The notes under the pieces were generated by a model. It was not told the DNA's origin. It saw only the letters and a program-made list of their open reading frames with translations, and made no database searches. 35,325 nucleotides of DNA, taken from positions 1-35,325 of the forward strand of contig CAKVEW010000033.1 of NCBI GenBank assembly GCA_934746015.1, in the 5' to 3' direction. Position numbers and translations under genes: made by a program. The first letter of the stretch is position 1; each line of letters begins with the position of its first letter. Below are positions 34,987 to 35,325 of this stretch, one piece after another. Origin of the DNA: an uncultured Clostridium sp. Its GTDB lineage: Bacteria; Bacillota; Clostridia; Clostridiales; Clostridiaceae.

Positions 34987-35067
34987 CTTTTTATAATAAT
35001 TTTTAAGTTATATTTTTTCCTTATTACAATATAATATAATGTAATATTTTATATAGGAGGATAATTA

Positions 35068-35286
35068 ATGTGTAAAATAAATTTATTAGATAAAATATCT
35101 TTAATTTTAGTTCTAATAGGTGCAATTAATTGGGGTCTTATTGGTATTCTAAATTTAAATATTGTTAGTATACTAGTTGCAGGCTCTGTTATATTCCAAA
35201 GATTAATTTATATAATAATTTTTGCTGCTGCTATAGATTTAATTATTTTGATATTTAAATGCAATCCATTTGATATTAATAATTGA
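35068..35286 (+). CDS. DUF378 small membrane protein
   Basis: A 72-residue protein with two hydrophobic helices (about 10-30 and 43-64) and the DUF378 signature GAINWGLIG at 18-26. The function of the family is unknown. AGGAGG lies 7 bases before the ATG. It is divergent from purB, with about 160 bp between them including A/T-rich promoter-like sequence (two TATAAT hexamers near 35030). The downstream flank runs off the window, so operon partners are unknown. Confidence 0.9.
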   Translation: MCKINLLDKISLILVLIGAINWGLIGILNLNIVSILVAGSVIFQRLIYIIIFAAAIDLIILIFKCNPFDINN

Positions 35287-35325
35287 CTACATAAACACTC
35301 TAATTCTAGTTTTTATAATATATTT

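Overview
The window looks like a stretch of chromosome from a low-G+C Firmicute, most likely a Clostridium sensu stricto species. The pointers are the very A+T-rich sequence, strong AGGAGG-type ribosome binding sites, sporulation-type homologues (SpoVD, SpoVE), DAP-type cell wall enzymes, and a dcw (division and cell wall) cluster of clostridial layout. I did not fix the species. Nearly all genes are on the minus strand, so transcription mostly runs from high to low coordinates. No gene-free stretch exceeds about 240 bp. I saw no rRNA, tRNA, CRISPR array, insertion sequence or prophage.

Layout from right to left. 35068-35286 (+) is a small DUF378 membrane protein. purB (33478-34908), a 54-residue cysteine-rich zinc-ribbon protein (33204-33368) and a 415-residue protein of unknown function (31843-33090) follow, each with its own terminator. 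The dcw cluster starts at mraZ (31670), behind a sigma-A-like promoter and three AAAGTGG MraZ boxes. It runs mraZ-rsmH-ftsL-spoVD-murE-murF-mraY-spoVE to a terminator near 22420. A second block holds ftsQ/divIB, DUF881, sbp and DUF881. It is followed directly by yggS-sepF-ylmG-ylmH-divIVA, ending at a strong terminator at 16843. murD, murG, murC, ftsA and ftsZ, which many Firmicutes carry here, are absent from the window. Next come rluD-pyrR-RNA methyltransferase (own promoter), convergent rqcH, and dapF with a lipoprotein gene.

The left part is more accessory. A STAS-like protein (9808-10185), a GAF-like protein (9305-9745) and a thiamine-diphosphate keto-acid enzyme (7668-9320) lie in one minus-strand run. 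They converge on a HisC-like aminotransferase (6541-7533) that is preceded by a perfect 21-bp inverted repeat. From 6304 down to 733 is a compact type IV pilus / type II secretion-like operon: PilB ATPase, PilC platform protein, four prepilin-like proteins, and three very small proteins in the PilM/N/O positions. efp closes the window.

The genes combine into a few programmes: peptidoglycan precursor synthesis and septation (dapF, murE, murF, mraY, spoVE, spoVD, fts, sepF, divIVA), translation and RNA maintenance (efp, rqcH, rluD, rsmH, RNA methyltransferase, ylmH), nucleotide metabolism (purB, pyrR), and a surface pilus-like machine. The oddest single point is ylmG: its YggT-family reading frame is complete but has no ATG/GTG/TTG start. 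It lies in frame directly behind the sepF stop codon.
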